Assembly (NCBI RefSeq): GCF_036032445.1
Contig: NZ_CP107932.1
Coordinates: forward strand, 1,118,501-1,182,500
Direction of reading: 5' to 3'
DNA length: 64,000 bases
From: Nocardia sp. NBC_00416
GTDB lineage: Bacteria > Actinomycetota > Actinomycetes > Mycobacteriales > Mycobacteriaceae
In this document: piece after piece, positions 9,140 to 17,488 of the stretch
How the letters are laid out: every line of letters begins with the position of its first letter
Position numbering within the stretch: position 1 is the first letter of the stretch
Program-made: the position numbers and the translations under genes
The notes under the pieces: generated by a model
The model's database searches: none
What the model saw: the letters and a program-made list of their open reading frames with translations, nothing else
What the model was told of the DNA's origin: nothing

Positions 9140-10080
9140 TGTGCGACAACCTCCGTGGTTGCGTGACCGGTCAGGGAAAGGAAGACGTCATCGAGGTCAG
9201 GGGTGTGGACCGAGACCTCCGCGGCCTCGATCGAGGATTCGTCGAGCCGATTCAGCAGGCGGCGCAGTGATTTCGTCCCGCCCTCACCCGGCACCCGCAG
9301 GGTCAGGGCGTCGTCGTCGCGGTCGGCGCCGGACAGGACCCGCGCCGCCGCGTCCAGTTCCGTGGCATCGGTGAAACGGAACTGGATGTAGCTGCCGGGC
9401 ACGCGGCGTTTGAGGTCCTCCGGTGTGCCCTCGGCGACGATGCGGCCCTGATCGAGCACCGCGATCCGATCGGCGAGCTGATCGGCTTCCTCGAGGTACT
9501 GGGTGGTGAGGAAGATCGTCACACCGTCGCTCGTCAGGTCGCGCACGATTTCCCACATCGTGCGCCGGCTACGCGGATCCAGCCCCGTTGTCGGCTCGTC
9601 GAGGAAAACGATCTCCGGCTTGGTGACCAGAGTCATCGCCAGATCCAGCTTGCGACGCATACCCCCGGAATAGGTCGCCGCCCGCTTGCGCGCCGACTCC
9701 GCCAGATCGAATCGCTCCAGCAGGTCGGCGACCACGCGCTTGCTCTGCTCGCCCCGCAAGCGGTGTAAGTCCGCCATCAATCGCAGGTTTTCCTCTCCGG
9801 TCAGCAGATCGTCCACCGCCGCGAACTGGCCGGTGACCCCGATCGCCGCACGCACCGCCTCGGTCTCGGACGCGATATCGTGCCCGGCGACACGCGCCGT
9901 GCCACCGTCGGCCTTCAACAGCGTGGTCAGCACGTTCACCGTGGTCGTCTTGCCCGCGCCGTTCGGACCGAGTAGGGAGAAAATCGTGCCGGCACCGATA
10001 TCCAGATCGATGCCGTCGAGGACGGTTCTGTCCCCGTATGCCTTCCGCAGCCCGGAGGCCGCGATTGCTGAACTCGTCAT
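9136..10080 (-). CDS. ABC exporter ATP-binding protein (DrrA-like)
   Basis: A 314-residue ATPase of the daunorubicin-resistance (DRA) class. It shows Walker A LLGPNGAGKTTTVNVL, signature YSGGMRRKLDLAMTL, Walker B EIVFLDEPTTGLD and the C-terminal extension typical of DrrA proteins. ATG 10080 (MTSSAIAASGLRKAYG) is chosen because the sequence around it matches the ferredoxin start at 5062. The longer in-frame reading from 10143 runs through operator DNA. It drives export together with the coupled permease. Confidence 0.93.
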   Translation of the reverse strand: MTSSAIAASGLRKAYGDRTVLDGIDLDIGAGTIFSLLGPNGAGKTTTVNVLTTLLKADGGTARVAGHDIASETEAVRAAIGVTGQFAAVDDLLTGEENLRLMADLHRLRGEQSKRVVADLLERFDLAESARKRAATYSGGMRRKLDLAMTLVTKPEIVFLDEPTTGLDPRSRRTMWEIVRDLTSDGVTIFLTTQYLEEADQLADRIAVLDQGRIVAEGTPEDLKRRVPGSYIQFRFTDATELDAAARVLSGADRDDDALTLRVPGEGGTKSLRRLLNRLDESSIEAAEVSVHTPDLDDVFLSLTGHATTEVVAQ

Positions 10081-10102
10081 GGGAATACTGTCGCCAGTCC
10101 GG

Positions 10103-10155
10103 CTGATACCGGCCTGATATCGGTCTGACACGTCCGCTGACACGGTGTTCGGCCT
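10103..10155 (-). promoter_or_regulatory. SARP-type operator with four direct repeats, upstream of the ABC exporter operon
   Basis: CTGATA, CTGATA, CTGACA and CTGACA occur on the + strand at 10103, 10114, 10125 and 10137. The 11, 11, 12 bp steps are identical to those at 5085-5124. The two regions are alignable without gaps from the start codon through CTGACACGGTGTTCGGCCT. A GACAGT element lies six bases before ATG 10080. The conserved geometry with varied spacer bases argues for a selected binding site rather than a recent copy. Confidence 0.8.
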
Positions 10156-10362
10156 CGTCCGCCACCCGGTCGGCCTGCGCGCCCCGCCGGGGCGCCTGGC
10201 CGAGGCGCCGGCCGTACCGGCGAGTGCCGGACCGGCTACCGCGAATCCACCGGAGTCGCCGTCCCGGACGCGCGGCGGCGGTTATCGCCCACGAACGTGA
10301 GTTCGCACGCTATCTTGATCGGCCTGCATGTTCGTCGGACGACGATTACGGAGAACGTGAAT

Positions 10363-10758
10363 ATGGGTATGGCTCGGAAGGTTGTCGGACTATCGATCCT
10401 GGTCGCGGGTGCGGCGACGTCGATCACGGTCGCGACGGGTGCGGCGGTTGCGCAGCCGCGGGACTGTGTGCTGGATCGGTGGGCGACCGGCGCGTCGGCG
10501 CATTGCGGTGGCGAGGGCGCCTACATTCTCGAAGTGGATTGCCTCGGTGTGAATCTGGCGTACGGCCGGCCGCTCGGGCCCTACAACAAGTCGGTCACCG
10601 GGTTCGCCGACGACCCTGCCGGGCGGCCGAGCCGGGACTGCATGATGCCCACCACGCTGGGACAGGTCGGGATCGCGACCGGCGTGCGGATCACGCAGGT
10701 GCCCACCCGCCCGGGGCTCCCGGACAACGCGTGGGAGTACGACCCGGGACGGCGCTGA
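10363..10758 (+). CDS. Small secreted protein of unknown function
   Basis: A 131-residue precursor. Residues 1-30 form a signal peptide (MARKVVGLSILVAGAATSIT, cleavage near AVA-QP). The mature part has four cysteines, which could form disulfides, and an ending rich in Pro and Asp. ATG 10363 is chosen because GGAG lies 9 nt upstream; longer in-frame sequence is not protein-like. I do not recognise a family. It stands alone between the exporter operon and the convergent acyl-CoA ligase gene. Confidence 0.7.
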   Translation: MGMARKVVGLSILVAGAATSITVATGAAVAQPRDCVLDRWATGASAHCGGEGAYILEVDCLGVNLAYGRPLGPYNKSVTGFADDPAGRPSRDCMMPTTLGQVGIATGVRITQVPTRPGLPDNAWEYDPGRR

Positions 10759-10777
10759 GCCGCTGCCGGGTAGCGGC
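10759..10777. terminator. Short hairpin between convergent genes
   Basis: GCCGCT (10759-10764) and AGCGGC (10772-10777) pair around a 7-nt loop, directly after the stop of the secreted-protein gene. It is a modest terminator candidate with a T-containing tail (GCTTTCG). Confidence 0.4.
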
Positions 10778-10842
10778 GCTTTCGATTAAACCCGGGATCT
10801 CCGAGCCGGGGTGAGTGTGCCTCGGTGCGAACACTTGTCGGC

Positions 10843-12378
10843 TCATCCGGTGATCAGCTGTTTCCGGAGGACATGTTTGGTGAGCTTGCCCGACGGGTTT
10901 CGAGGCAGTTCGTCCACCAGCACCAACTCGCGCGGAATCTTGTAGCGGGCCAGCTGGTCGGAGAGTTCGTCGCGCAGGTCGTCGAGTTCGAGCACTGCTC
11001 CGCGGGCCGCGACGACCACGGCGACCACCGTTTCGCCCCACTCCGGATGCGGGCGGCCGATCACCGCGACGTCCAGCACATCGGAACGGCGGCCGATCGC
11101 CTCCTCGACTTCCTGGGAGTACACGTTCTCGCCGCCGGTGATGATGACGTCCTTGGTGCGGTCGACGATGTAGACGTATCCGTCCTTGTCGAGCCGCGCG
11201 ACGTCGCCGCTGCGATACCAGCGGCCTTCGAATACCTCCGCGGTGGCCGCGGCGTCGTTCAGGTACCCGATCATCCGGGTGTCGCCGGCGAGCCAGATCT
11301 CCCCGGTCTCGCCCGGCGCGGCGTCGGCGCCGTCGGGTCGCACGACCCGAAGGTCGACCCCGGGCATACCGCATCGGCCGATCGATCCGGCCTTGGTGAT
11401 CTGTTCGTGCGGGTACAGCGCGGTGCCGGTGGGGCCCATCTCGCTCATGCCGTACACCTGGTAGAAGTTCTCGGACCGGTATTCCCGCTGGAGCCGGCGG
11501 GCGACCTCGGCGCCGATGGGCGCGCCGCCATAGGTCCAACGGCGCATGGACGAGAAGTCGAAGTCGGCCGGCCGCTTCCCGGCGGCCCGTGCCGCCTGGA
11601 GCGGTGCCAGGTAGGCGATCGGCGCCCCGAAGAACGCTGTGATCCGCTGTTCCTGGACGGTTTCCAGGAATTTCAGGGGGTGGTACTCGCGCATCAGAAC
11701 GATCGTGCCGCCCAGGAATATCGTCGTGATGAACCAGACGTTGAGCGGTGCGGCATGCCAGATCGGCATCGCGATCAATACGCGCTCGTCCTGGTCGAGA
11801 CCGAGCGTGTTCGCGATATAGGGCGCGACCGTGGTGATCGAGCGGTGGGTGTGCAGGCATCCCTTCGGTGCGCTGGTGGTGCCGGAGGTGTAGAGCACCT
11901 GCGCGATATCGGACTCCTGAACCGGCGCCCCGGCCCACTTTTCGGCCGCACCGGTCAGGCGGTCGAAATCGCGATCGGCGTGTGCGGGCGCGTCGTCGCC
12001 GAGTTCGGTCAGCAGCCAATCGACCTGTGGCGCACCGGCTTGCGCATTCGCTCGCAGATCCGCCGACACCACGCCGACCTTCGCCCCGCAGTGGGCCAGC
12101 GTGTACTCGATCTCCGGGGGCGCGAGCTTGTGGTTGACCGGCACCAGCGCCGCGCCCGCGCGCCAGGCGCCGAATGCCGCGACCGCGAACCCCGGACTGT
12201 TGTAGGTCATCACCGCGACCCGGTCGCCCGGCCGGACGCCGCGCTCGCGCAGCACCCGCGCGGCCCGCTCGGACGCGGAGAGCAATTCGGCGTAGGTGAT
12301 CCGCTCGGCGCCGTAGACGATCGCGTCCTTGTCGGGGTATCTGCGAACGGTGCTCTCCAGCATCGTGGTCAGGTTCAT
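10843..12378 (-). CDS. Acyl-CoA synthetase (AMP-forming, FadD/CaiC-like)
   Basis: A 511-residue adenylate-forming ligase that activates a carboxylic acid to its CoA thioester. Visible signatures are the P-loop-like AMP-binding motif YTSGTTSAPKGCLHTHRS, YQVYGMSEMGPTGT, the hinge region YRSGDVARLDKDGYVYIVDR and the C-terminal catalytic Lys motif PRNPSGKLTKHVL. ATG 12378 has GAGGAG about 8 nt upstream. It is divergent from a TetR-dehydrogenase pair with a shared 122-bp promoter region. Ligase and AidB-like dehydrogenase could act on the same acyl chain. The specific substrate cannot be read from sequence. Confidence 0.9.
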   Translation of the reverse strand: MNLTTMLESTVRRYPDKDAIVYGAERITYAELLSASERAARVLRERGVRPGDRVAVMTYNSPGFAVAAFGAWRAGAALVPVNHKLAPPEIEYTLAHCGAKVGVVSADLRANAQAGAPQVDWLLTELGDDAPAHADRDFDRLTGAAEKWAGAPVQESDIAQVLYTSGTTSAPKGCLHTHRSITTVAPYIANTLGLDQDERVLIAMPIWHAAPLNVWFITTIFLGGTIVLMREYHPLKFLETVQEQRITAFFGAPIAYLAPLQAARAAGKRPADFDFSSMRRWTYGGAPIGAEVARRLQREYRSENFYQVYGMSEMGPTGTALYPHEQITKAGSIGRCGMPGVDLRVVRPDGADAAPGETGEIWLAGDTRMIGYLNDAAATAEVFEGRWYRSGDVARLDKDGYVYIVDRTKDVIITGGENVYSQEVEEAIGRRSDVLDVAVIGRPHPEWGETVVAVVVAARGAVLELDDLRDELSDQLARYKIPRELVLVDELPRNPSGKLTKHVLRKQLITG

Positions 12379-12450
12379 GGGGCCGCTCCTCGCGTTCGCC
12401 TTCGATCCGCGGGGCATTGCCGTGGGTCGGGTTCGGGTCTACAGTGCTTC

Positions 12451-12476
12451 TTCGAAGGATTGAATCATGATTCGAA
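12451..12476. promoter_or_regulatory. Palindromic operator candidate between acyl-CoA ligase and TetR genes
   Basis: A perfect 12-bp palindrome GAATCATGATTC (12462-12473) overlaps one of two TTCGAA hexamers 20 bp apart (12451-12456 and 12471-12476). It sits in the divergent promoter region, 25-50 bp upstream of the TetR start, as expected for a TetR-family operator controlling both directions. Confidence 0.6.
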
Positions 12477-12500
12477 CTATACGGAAAGGGGCCCGGACGG

Positions 12501-13187
12501 GTGGTGTACCGGCCGACCGAGAAGACGCGCGCCGCGCAGGCGCAACGGCGGGCAGCGCTCCTCGGTGAGGCCACCGAACTGGTGGCGACCAGCGGATTCG
12601 CCGCGGCGACCGTCAAGGCGATCGCCGAGCGCAGCGGACTCGGCGTCGGCACGGTCTACTCCTACTTCGACGGCAACGCCGACCTGCTCGCGGCTGTCTT
12701 CCGGGCCAGTGCGGATCGGGAGCTCGCCGTGGTGCGGGCGGCGGTCGACGGAGCCGACGGCGCGCCCGCGCGATTGCGCGCCCTGGTCGAGACGTTCTCG
12801 ATACGCGCGATCCGCGGCAGGCAGATGGCCTGGTCGCTGCTCTTCGAGCCCGTCGATCCGCGAATCGACGCCGAGCGCCTGACCTACCGGGCCGCTTACC
12901 ACCGGCTGACCACCGAGATCCTGCGCGAGGGCATCGCGGCGGGGGTGTTCCCCGACCAGCATCTCGGCGTTACGGCGGCCGCGCTGATCGGCGCCATCAG
13001 CGAATCGCTCACCGGCAGGCTCTCGCCGACTCATGCGGTGACGAACGACGAGGACGCCGATGATCGCGGGATCGTCGAGGCGATCATGCGTTTCTGTTTC
13101 CACGGCACCGGCTACACCGGCGATGACGCCCGACGCTCACCGGGCTCCGCCTACTCGAATCGACGTATCGAAGGGACACCCTCATGA
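12501..13187 (+). CDS. TetR family regulator
   Basis: A 228-residue TetR-type repressor. The helix-turn-helix is in residues ~20-65 (GFAAATVKAIAERSGLGVGT then VYSYFDGNADLLAAV). The C-terminal ligand domain is variable. It starts at GTG 12501 (a second GTG follows at 12504) and overlaps the acyl-CoA dehydrogenase start by 4 nt, so the two are co-translated. It probably senses an acyl-CoA or related compound and controls the divergent ligase and its own operon through the palindrome at 12462-12473. Confidence 0.87.
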   Translation: MVYRPTEKTRAAQAQRRAALLGEATELVATSGFAAATVKAIAERSGLGVGTVYSYFDGNADLLAAVFRASADRELAVVRAAVDGADGAPARLRALVETFSIRAIRGRQMAWSLLFEPVDPRIDAERLTYRAAYHRLTTEILREGIAAGVFPDQHLGVTAAALIGAISESLTGRLSPTHAVTNDEDADDRGIVEAIMRFCFHGTGYTGDDARRSPGSAYSNRRIEGTPS

Positions 13188-14860
13188 CAGCCATCGCTCC
13201 CGCGGGATTCCGCACCCACGAGGTGTTCAACCAGGCGCCCCCGCGGATCGGCGTGAACGAGTACACGTCGAACGTCGCGCTGGTCGAGGGGGTGTCACGG
13301 CACGACGCCGACTGGGCGACTGAGGCGCTGATCGACGTCGGCGATCTCGTGGGCGCGGAGTCCTTCCAGCACGATGCCGAGCTGGCGAACACCGTCACCC
13401 CGGTGTTCCACTCCCACGACAGGTACGGCAACCGGATCGATGAGGTCGAGTTCCATCCGGCCTACCACCGGGTAATCGGCGCCGCGGTGGCGCACGGCGC
13501 CCATACCGCCGCGTGGGCGCGACCGAGGCCCGGAGCGAATGTCGCGCGGGCCGCGACGTTCATGCTGTTCGCGCAGGTCGAAGCGGGGCACGCCTGTCCG
13601 ATCTCGATGACCCACTCCGTTGTTCCGGCCCTCGAGTTCTCCCCCGAAGTCGCGGAATTGTGGTTGCCGCGGCTGTACGGCCGCGGCTACGACGGCCGCC
13701 TGCGGGCTCCCGGCGACAAATCCGGTGTGCTGTTCGGGATGGCGATGACCGAGAAACAGGGCGGCTCCGATGTCCGGGTCAACACCACCCGCGCGGTCGC
13801 GAACTCGGACGGGACCTGGTCGCTGACCGGCCACAAGTGGTTCTGCTCGGCCCCCATGTCCGACGGATTCCTGATCCTCGCGCAGGCCCAGGACCCGGCC
13901 ACGGCCGGCGACTCCGCGGCTCTCTCGTGCTTCCTCGTACCGCGGGTACTCGAGGACGGCACCCGCAACGTATTCCGGATCCAGCGACTGAAGGACAAGC
14001 TCGGCAACAAGTCCAACGCGTCCTCGGAAATCGAACTCGACGGCACTGTGGGCCATCTCGTCGGTGAGCCGGGGCGTGGGGTGCGCACCATCATCGAGAT
14101 GGTTTCCCGGACCCGCCTGGACTGCGTGTACGGCTCGACCGCGGGTATGCGCCAGTCCGTCGCCGAGGCACTGTGGCATGTCCGGCATCGCAGTGCCTTC
14201 GGTGCGACGCTGATCGATCAGCCCGCCATGACCGCGGTCGCCGCCGACCTCGCGCTCGAGTCCGAGGCCGCTACGGTCACCGCGCTGCGGCTCGCCCGTG
14301 CGCACGACGCGGATGCCGACGAGAGCGAAAAGGCGTTCCGCCGGCTCGCCACCGCGGTGTCGAAGTATTGGATCTGCAAGCGTGGCCCCCACCATGCCTA
14401 CGAGGCTCTCGAATGCCTCGGCGGCAACGGCTACACCGAGTCGTTCCCGCTGGCGCGCCGCTACCGGGAGCAGCCGGTCATGGCTGTATGGGAGGGCTCG
14501 GGCAATGTCATCGCCCTGGACGTCCTGCGGGCGATGACTCGTGAACCCGAGTCGGCACACGCTTTCGACGCCGAACTCGCCACGGCCCGCGGTGCGTCCG
14601 CCCTCTTCGATCGGCATCACGATCGCATGCGGCGCGCGCTCACCGAATTATCGGCCCTTCCGCCCGAGCGGGCGCAGTTACGGGCCCGCGCTGTGGCGTC
14701 CTCGATGGCGCTGGGCCTGCAGGCGTCGCTGCTGTTGCGGTATTCGCCGACGGCCGTCGCCGAGGCGTTTCTCGCGGCCCGGCTGGGCGAAGATCGTGAC
14801 CTGCAGTACGGATCCTTGCCTGCGGGTACCGATTTCGCCGCCATCCTCGCTCGGCACTGA
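13184..14860 (+). CDS. AidB-like acyl-CoA dehydrogenase
   Basis: A 558-residue flavoprotein of the AidB branch of the acyl-CoA dehydrogenase superfamily. It shows the long N-terminal segment (THEVFNQAPPRIGVNEYTSN), the FAD/substrate motif FGMAMTEKQGGSDVRVNTT, and the C-terminal ALECLGGNGYTE with LPRL/RYREQPVMAVWEGSGNV. AidB in enteric bacteria is linked to alkylation protection and isovaleryl-CoA oxidation. Here the divergent acyl-CoA ligase makes a catabolic role more likely. Coupled to the upstream TetR gene by ATGA overlap. Confidence 0.9.
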   Translation: MTAIAPAGFRTHEVFNQAPPRIGVNEYTSNVALVEGVSRHDADWATEALIDVGDLVGAESFQHDAELANTVTPVFHSHDRYGNRIDEVEFHPAYHRVIGAAVAHGAHTAAWARPRPGANVARAATFMLFAQVEAGHACPISMTHSVVPALEFSPEVAELWLPRLYGRGYDGRLRAPGDKSGVLFGMAMTEKQGGSDVRVNTTRAVANSDGTWSLTGHKWFCSAPMSDGFLILAQAQDPATAGDSAALSCFLVPRVLEDGTRNVFRIQRLKDKLGNKSNASSEIELDGTVGHLVGEPGRGVRTIIEMVSRTRLDCVYGSTAGMRQSVAEALWHVRHRSAFGATLIDQPAMTAVAADLALESEAATVTALRLARAHDADADESEKAFRRLATAVSKYWICKRGPHHAYEALECLGGNGYTESFPLARRYREQPVMAVWEGSGNVIALDVLRAMTREPESAHAFDAELATARGASALFDRHHDRMRRALTELSALPPERAQLRARAVASSMALGLQASLLLRYSPTAVAEAFLAARLGEDRDLQYGSLPAGTDFAAILARH

Positions 14861-14879
14861 ACCAACGGCCGCTATCGGC

Positions 14880-15650
14880 TCAGAGCAGGGAAAGCTGGAG
14901 CCCGACGTCGAGGTCCATCTCGTGCAGTGCGGAACGATCGGCGTCGGAGTCGATCTCGGCGTCCAGTCCGAGTGCCGTGACCAATGCGGTGTTCACCTTG
15001 TTGCCCTGGACCAGGTCCAGGTCCAGGGTCAGCGAACCCTCGATCTCGCGATCGTTGTCGGAGGTGGACAGGCCGGTGCCGAGTGCCTTGTCGATGGCGG
15101 TGAGGAGACCGGGGCTCAGGGTGATCCCTTGCCCGCCGAGCAGCAGTGTCGCCCGCGACGAGCCCTCTTCCTTCACGACCTCGGCGTGATCGGGTTCGGA
15201 CACGCCGGCGATATCGATCGTCGAGCCACCTACTTCGCCAGTGATGTGTCCGGTCGTGATGTCGTAGGTCAGGGCCGAGATCGTGACCTCGGCACTGCCT
15301 TTGGAGAGCTGTATCCCACCGGTGAACCGGGCTGATCCGTCTATACCCTTGTGCGCGGTGCGGTAGGTGATCGTGCTGCCACGCGCGATGTCGAGCGCGA
15401 TCCCGTGATCGGTGTCGACCGCCCCGCCGTCGGCCGCGGCCACGATGCTCTCGCCGTCGAGGTCGATCGCCCGGCCGAGGTCGAGCACCAGCCTGCCGCC
15501 GACTACCGGAACTCGGTCCTGCTCAGGGGCTTCGGTGCGAACCAACCCCGCTACAGGTGCGGCGTCGGCCGCGGGATGGACGAGAAGCGCCGCGGCACTT
15601 CCGGCCGCGACGACGAGGGCGGCGGCACTGCAGCGAAATCGACGGGACAA
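14880..15650 (-). CDS. Secreted beta-rich protein of unknown function
   Basis: A 256-residue exported protein. TTG 15650 is chosen because GGAAGGGG precedes it by about 5 nt and it places the signal peptide (RCSAAALVVAAGSAAALLV, cleavage near ADA-AP) at the N-terminus; an upstream in-frame TTG at 15689 is less likely. The mature part alternates short strands with Asp/Gly/Thr turns (SARFTGGIQLSKGSAEVTIS, GEVGGSTIDIAG). It faintly recalls HtaA-like domains, but I cannot see the diagnostic residues. It ends 19 nt from the convergent AidB-like gene. Confidence 0.72.
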   Translation of the reverse strand: MSRRFRCSAAALVVAAGSAAALLVHPAADAAPVAGLVRTEAPEQDRVPVVGGRLVLDLGRAIDLDGESIVAAADGGAVDTDHGIALDIARGSTITYRTAHKGIDGSARFTGGIQLSKGSAEVTISALTYDITTGHITGEVGGSTIDIAGVSEPDHAEVVKEEGSSRATLLLGGQGITLSPGLLTAIDKALGTGLSTSDNDREIEGSLTLDLDLVQGNKVNTALVTALGLDAEIDSDADRSALHEMDLDVGLQLSLL

Positions 15651-16009
15651 CGGAACCCCTTCCGGATTGTGATCGTTGATCGCTATCAATCACTCATGCG
15701 GTCTTCGGAGCAGTGCGTGAGCCGGATGGGCCGTTGTTCGCAAATCTGCGATGATCAGGCGATAACCATGTTACTGTCGCGCTGTCGGTGCGGCTGGGCA
15801 GGATACCGGCGTCGATGTGGGTGATCGGGGGAAGCCTCGGTCGCCCGGAAAAGGCAGGGCTCGTGCACGTGGTCGTCGGTGGTTGCGGGGGAGCGGCGTA
15901 TCGCCGGCCGAACCCGCTCCAGGAGGCGGCTCCGCCGTCCGGGCGAACACGAGGTGTGCCCATGGCTGTCGCGCGCGTGTGGGCCGGCGGCACAGTTCGA
16001 TAGAACGGA
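15651..16009. other. Intergenic stretch, no supported gene
   Basis: About 360 bp between two divergent starts. It contains an AT-richer segment around 15740-15785 (ATAACCATGTTACTG) that may hold promoters. Open frames here are Arg/Pro-rich and look like shadows. I see no strong palindrome or RNA structure. Confidence 0.5.
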
Positions 16010-16585
16010 ATGGCAAGTATGGCAGTTCGATTCGCTGTATCCGACGAGCTCGGGATGGCTACCACGCGCTCGGCCGCACGAGGGGCGGCACAGGCACGCC
16101 GCCGCACGCTTCGTCATCGCGCGGTGGTCGTGACGCCCACCGTGGCCGACGCCGTGGATTGCCTGGGGGGTTGGATGTTCGACCGGACCATGGCGGGCAG
16201 CGAGACGATCGTGCTCACGCCTTGCGCCGGTCATGCGCGAGCGCTGGAGATCCTCGGCGCGACGGCCACGGAATTCGGCGATCTGACGGACTATCCGGAA
16301 TGGGCCACCGGCTTCGAGGTGCTGGCTGTCGCCGCCGACGTCCACACCGCCGATGCCCGGGTCCAGGAGATGGTTCGCGCGCGGCGCGACCTCGGGATGG
16401 AGCAGACCTATTTCTGGGGACGTTGCCCGGCCATCGGATTCGGTCGCGAGTTCGCGGTGGCGACTTCCCATCAGGTCAGCCTGGCGGGGCATGCCTTCAA
16501 ATGCCGGGCGCTGGACGCGGTCGGGACTGCGCGTGATCCGCGACCGGCCGCCGAGATGTTCTGGACGTATCGCGGGCCTCGGTAG
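16010..16585 (+). CDS. Hypothetical protein
   Basis: A 191-residue soluble protein (182 if the in-frame ATG at 16019 is used). It is mixed alpha/beta with no signal peptide or membrane helix. Notable stretches are HRAVVVTPTVADAVDCLGGW, ETIVLTPCAGHARALEILGA and EQTYFWGRCPAIGFGREFAV. The first two look like beta-strand/helix units of a small Rossmann-like fold, but I do not recognise a family. It ends 4 nt from the convergent TetR gene. No functional assignment is offered. Confidence 0.6.
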   Translation: MASMAVRFAVSDELGMATTRSAARGAAQARRRTLRHRAVVVTPTVADAVDCLGGWMFDRTMAGSETIVLTPCAGHARALEILGATATEFGDLTDYPEWATGFEVLAVAADVHTADARVQEMVRARRDLGMEQTYFWGRCPAIGFGREFAVATSHQVSLAGHAFKCRALDAVGTARDPRPAAEMFWTYRGPR

Positions 16586-16589
16586 CGCG

Positions 16590-17318
16590 TTACGGGTCGA
16601 TCGCCGCGGGGTCGGGCCGGTCGCCGTTGTGGTCGGCTGTGTTGTGGTCGGCTGTGTGCCCGCTCGGCTCCGCGAAGCCCGGTCCGAACAATGAGAAGAG
16701 GGAAAAGTCCAGCGACGGGGTCGTATCCGGTTCAGCGGCCGACCTGTGGGTCGCCAGCTGTGAATTGTCGCTCGTCAGCCGGTGGACCACGCGTTCGAGC
16801 GACAACAGAATCGTGGGAACGTCGGCCGTCCCGTCGACCAACCGGCCGACCATCGCATAACACAGGTTGATCAGGACCAGCGCGATATCGGCGACATAGT
16901 CGCGATCCAGACCGGCGAGCAGGTGTCCGGCGGCGGGCAGAACGGCTTCGAATCCTTGGCTGTCCAATCGATTCCCGCCGGGTGTAGCGCGGGCGCGGTA
17001 GAAGGCATGCGCCATACGCGGGCTCCGCTCCCAGGGCTGGAACACCCGCCGAACGAGCCGCATCAAACCGTCGGGCAGGGGCTCGTGCTGTGGGTGGGGC
17101 GACAAATCGGTGTAGGCATTGCCGGCCATCCACGCCTCGACCGCCGCCAGGATGAGTTCGTCGCGGCTGCTGTGCAGACCGTAGATGGTCGTCAGCGACA
17201 CCCGGGCACGTTTGGCGACCGTCCGCAGCTGCACCGCGTCGTAGCCGTCGGCCTCGATGATCTCGACCACGGTATCGAGGATTCTTGCTGCCGCGTCCAC
17301 CTCGCCGGGGCCATCCAC
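16590..17318 (-). CDS. TetR family regulator
   Basis: A 242-residue TetR-type regulator. Its HTH lies at residues ~20-60 (DAVQLRTVAKRARVSLTTIY then GLHSSRDELILAAVEAWM). The C-terminal tail after ~200 is low-complexity and contains a duplicated TADHN unit. That matches a DNA repeat near 16625-16660 (GGTCGGCTGTGTTGTGGTCG). It starts at GTG 17318, directly behind an inverted repeat that is probably its own operator. It is divergent from the duplicated membrane-protein gene, a possible target. Confidence 0.85.
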   Translation of the reverse strand: MDGPGEVDAAARILDTVVEIIEADGYDAVQLRTVAKRARVSLTTIYGLHSSRDELILAAVEAWMAGNAYTDLSPHPQHEPLPDGLMRLVRRVFQPWERSPRMAHAFYRARATPGGNRLDSQGFEAVLPAAGHLLAGLDRDYVADIALVLINLCYAMVGRLVDGTADVPTILLSLERVVHRLTSDNSQLATHRSAAEPDTTPSLDFSLFSLFGPGFAEPSGHTADHNTADHNGDRPDPAAIDP

Positions 17319-17335
17319 CGAGTTATGGTAACTCG
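17319..17335. promoter_or_regulatory. Inverted repeat, likely TetR operator
   Basis: CGAGTTA-TGG-TAACTCG is a perfect 7-bp inverted repeat with a 3-bp spacer, abutting the GTG start of the TetR gene. A site in this position would block transcription or translation start, giving autoregulation. Confidence 0.65.
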
Positions 17336-17488
17336 ACTTTTCGGCGCGCCGCCGGTCCGCTTCCGGGCGCGGGCGCCCGTAAACGGAGTGATCAGGAATC
17401 GAGAAGCACTGGACACAGCACAGTCATTAGCGTCGTCATCGATCTCGGGCGGCGCATCGCCGGGGCACTCGTTATCGAGGAGGACGCG

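Noticed and set aside
14880..15650. HtaA-type heme-binding protein
   Set aside because: The strand pattern is vaguely similar but I could not find the conserved Tyr/His positions or a sortase or C-terminal helix, so I left it unnamed.
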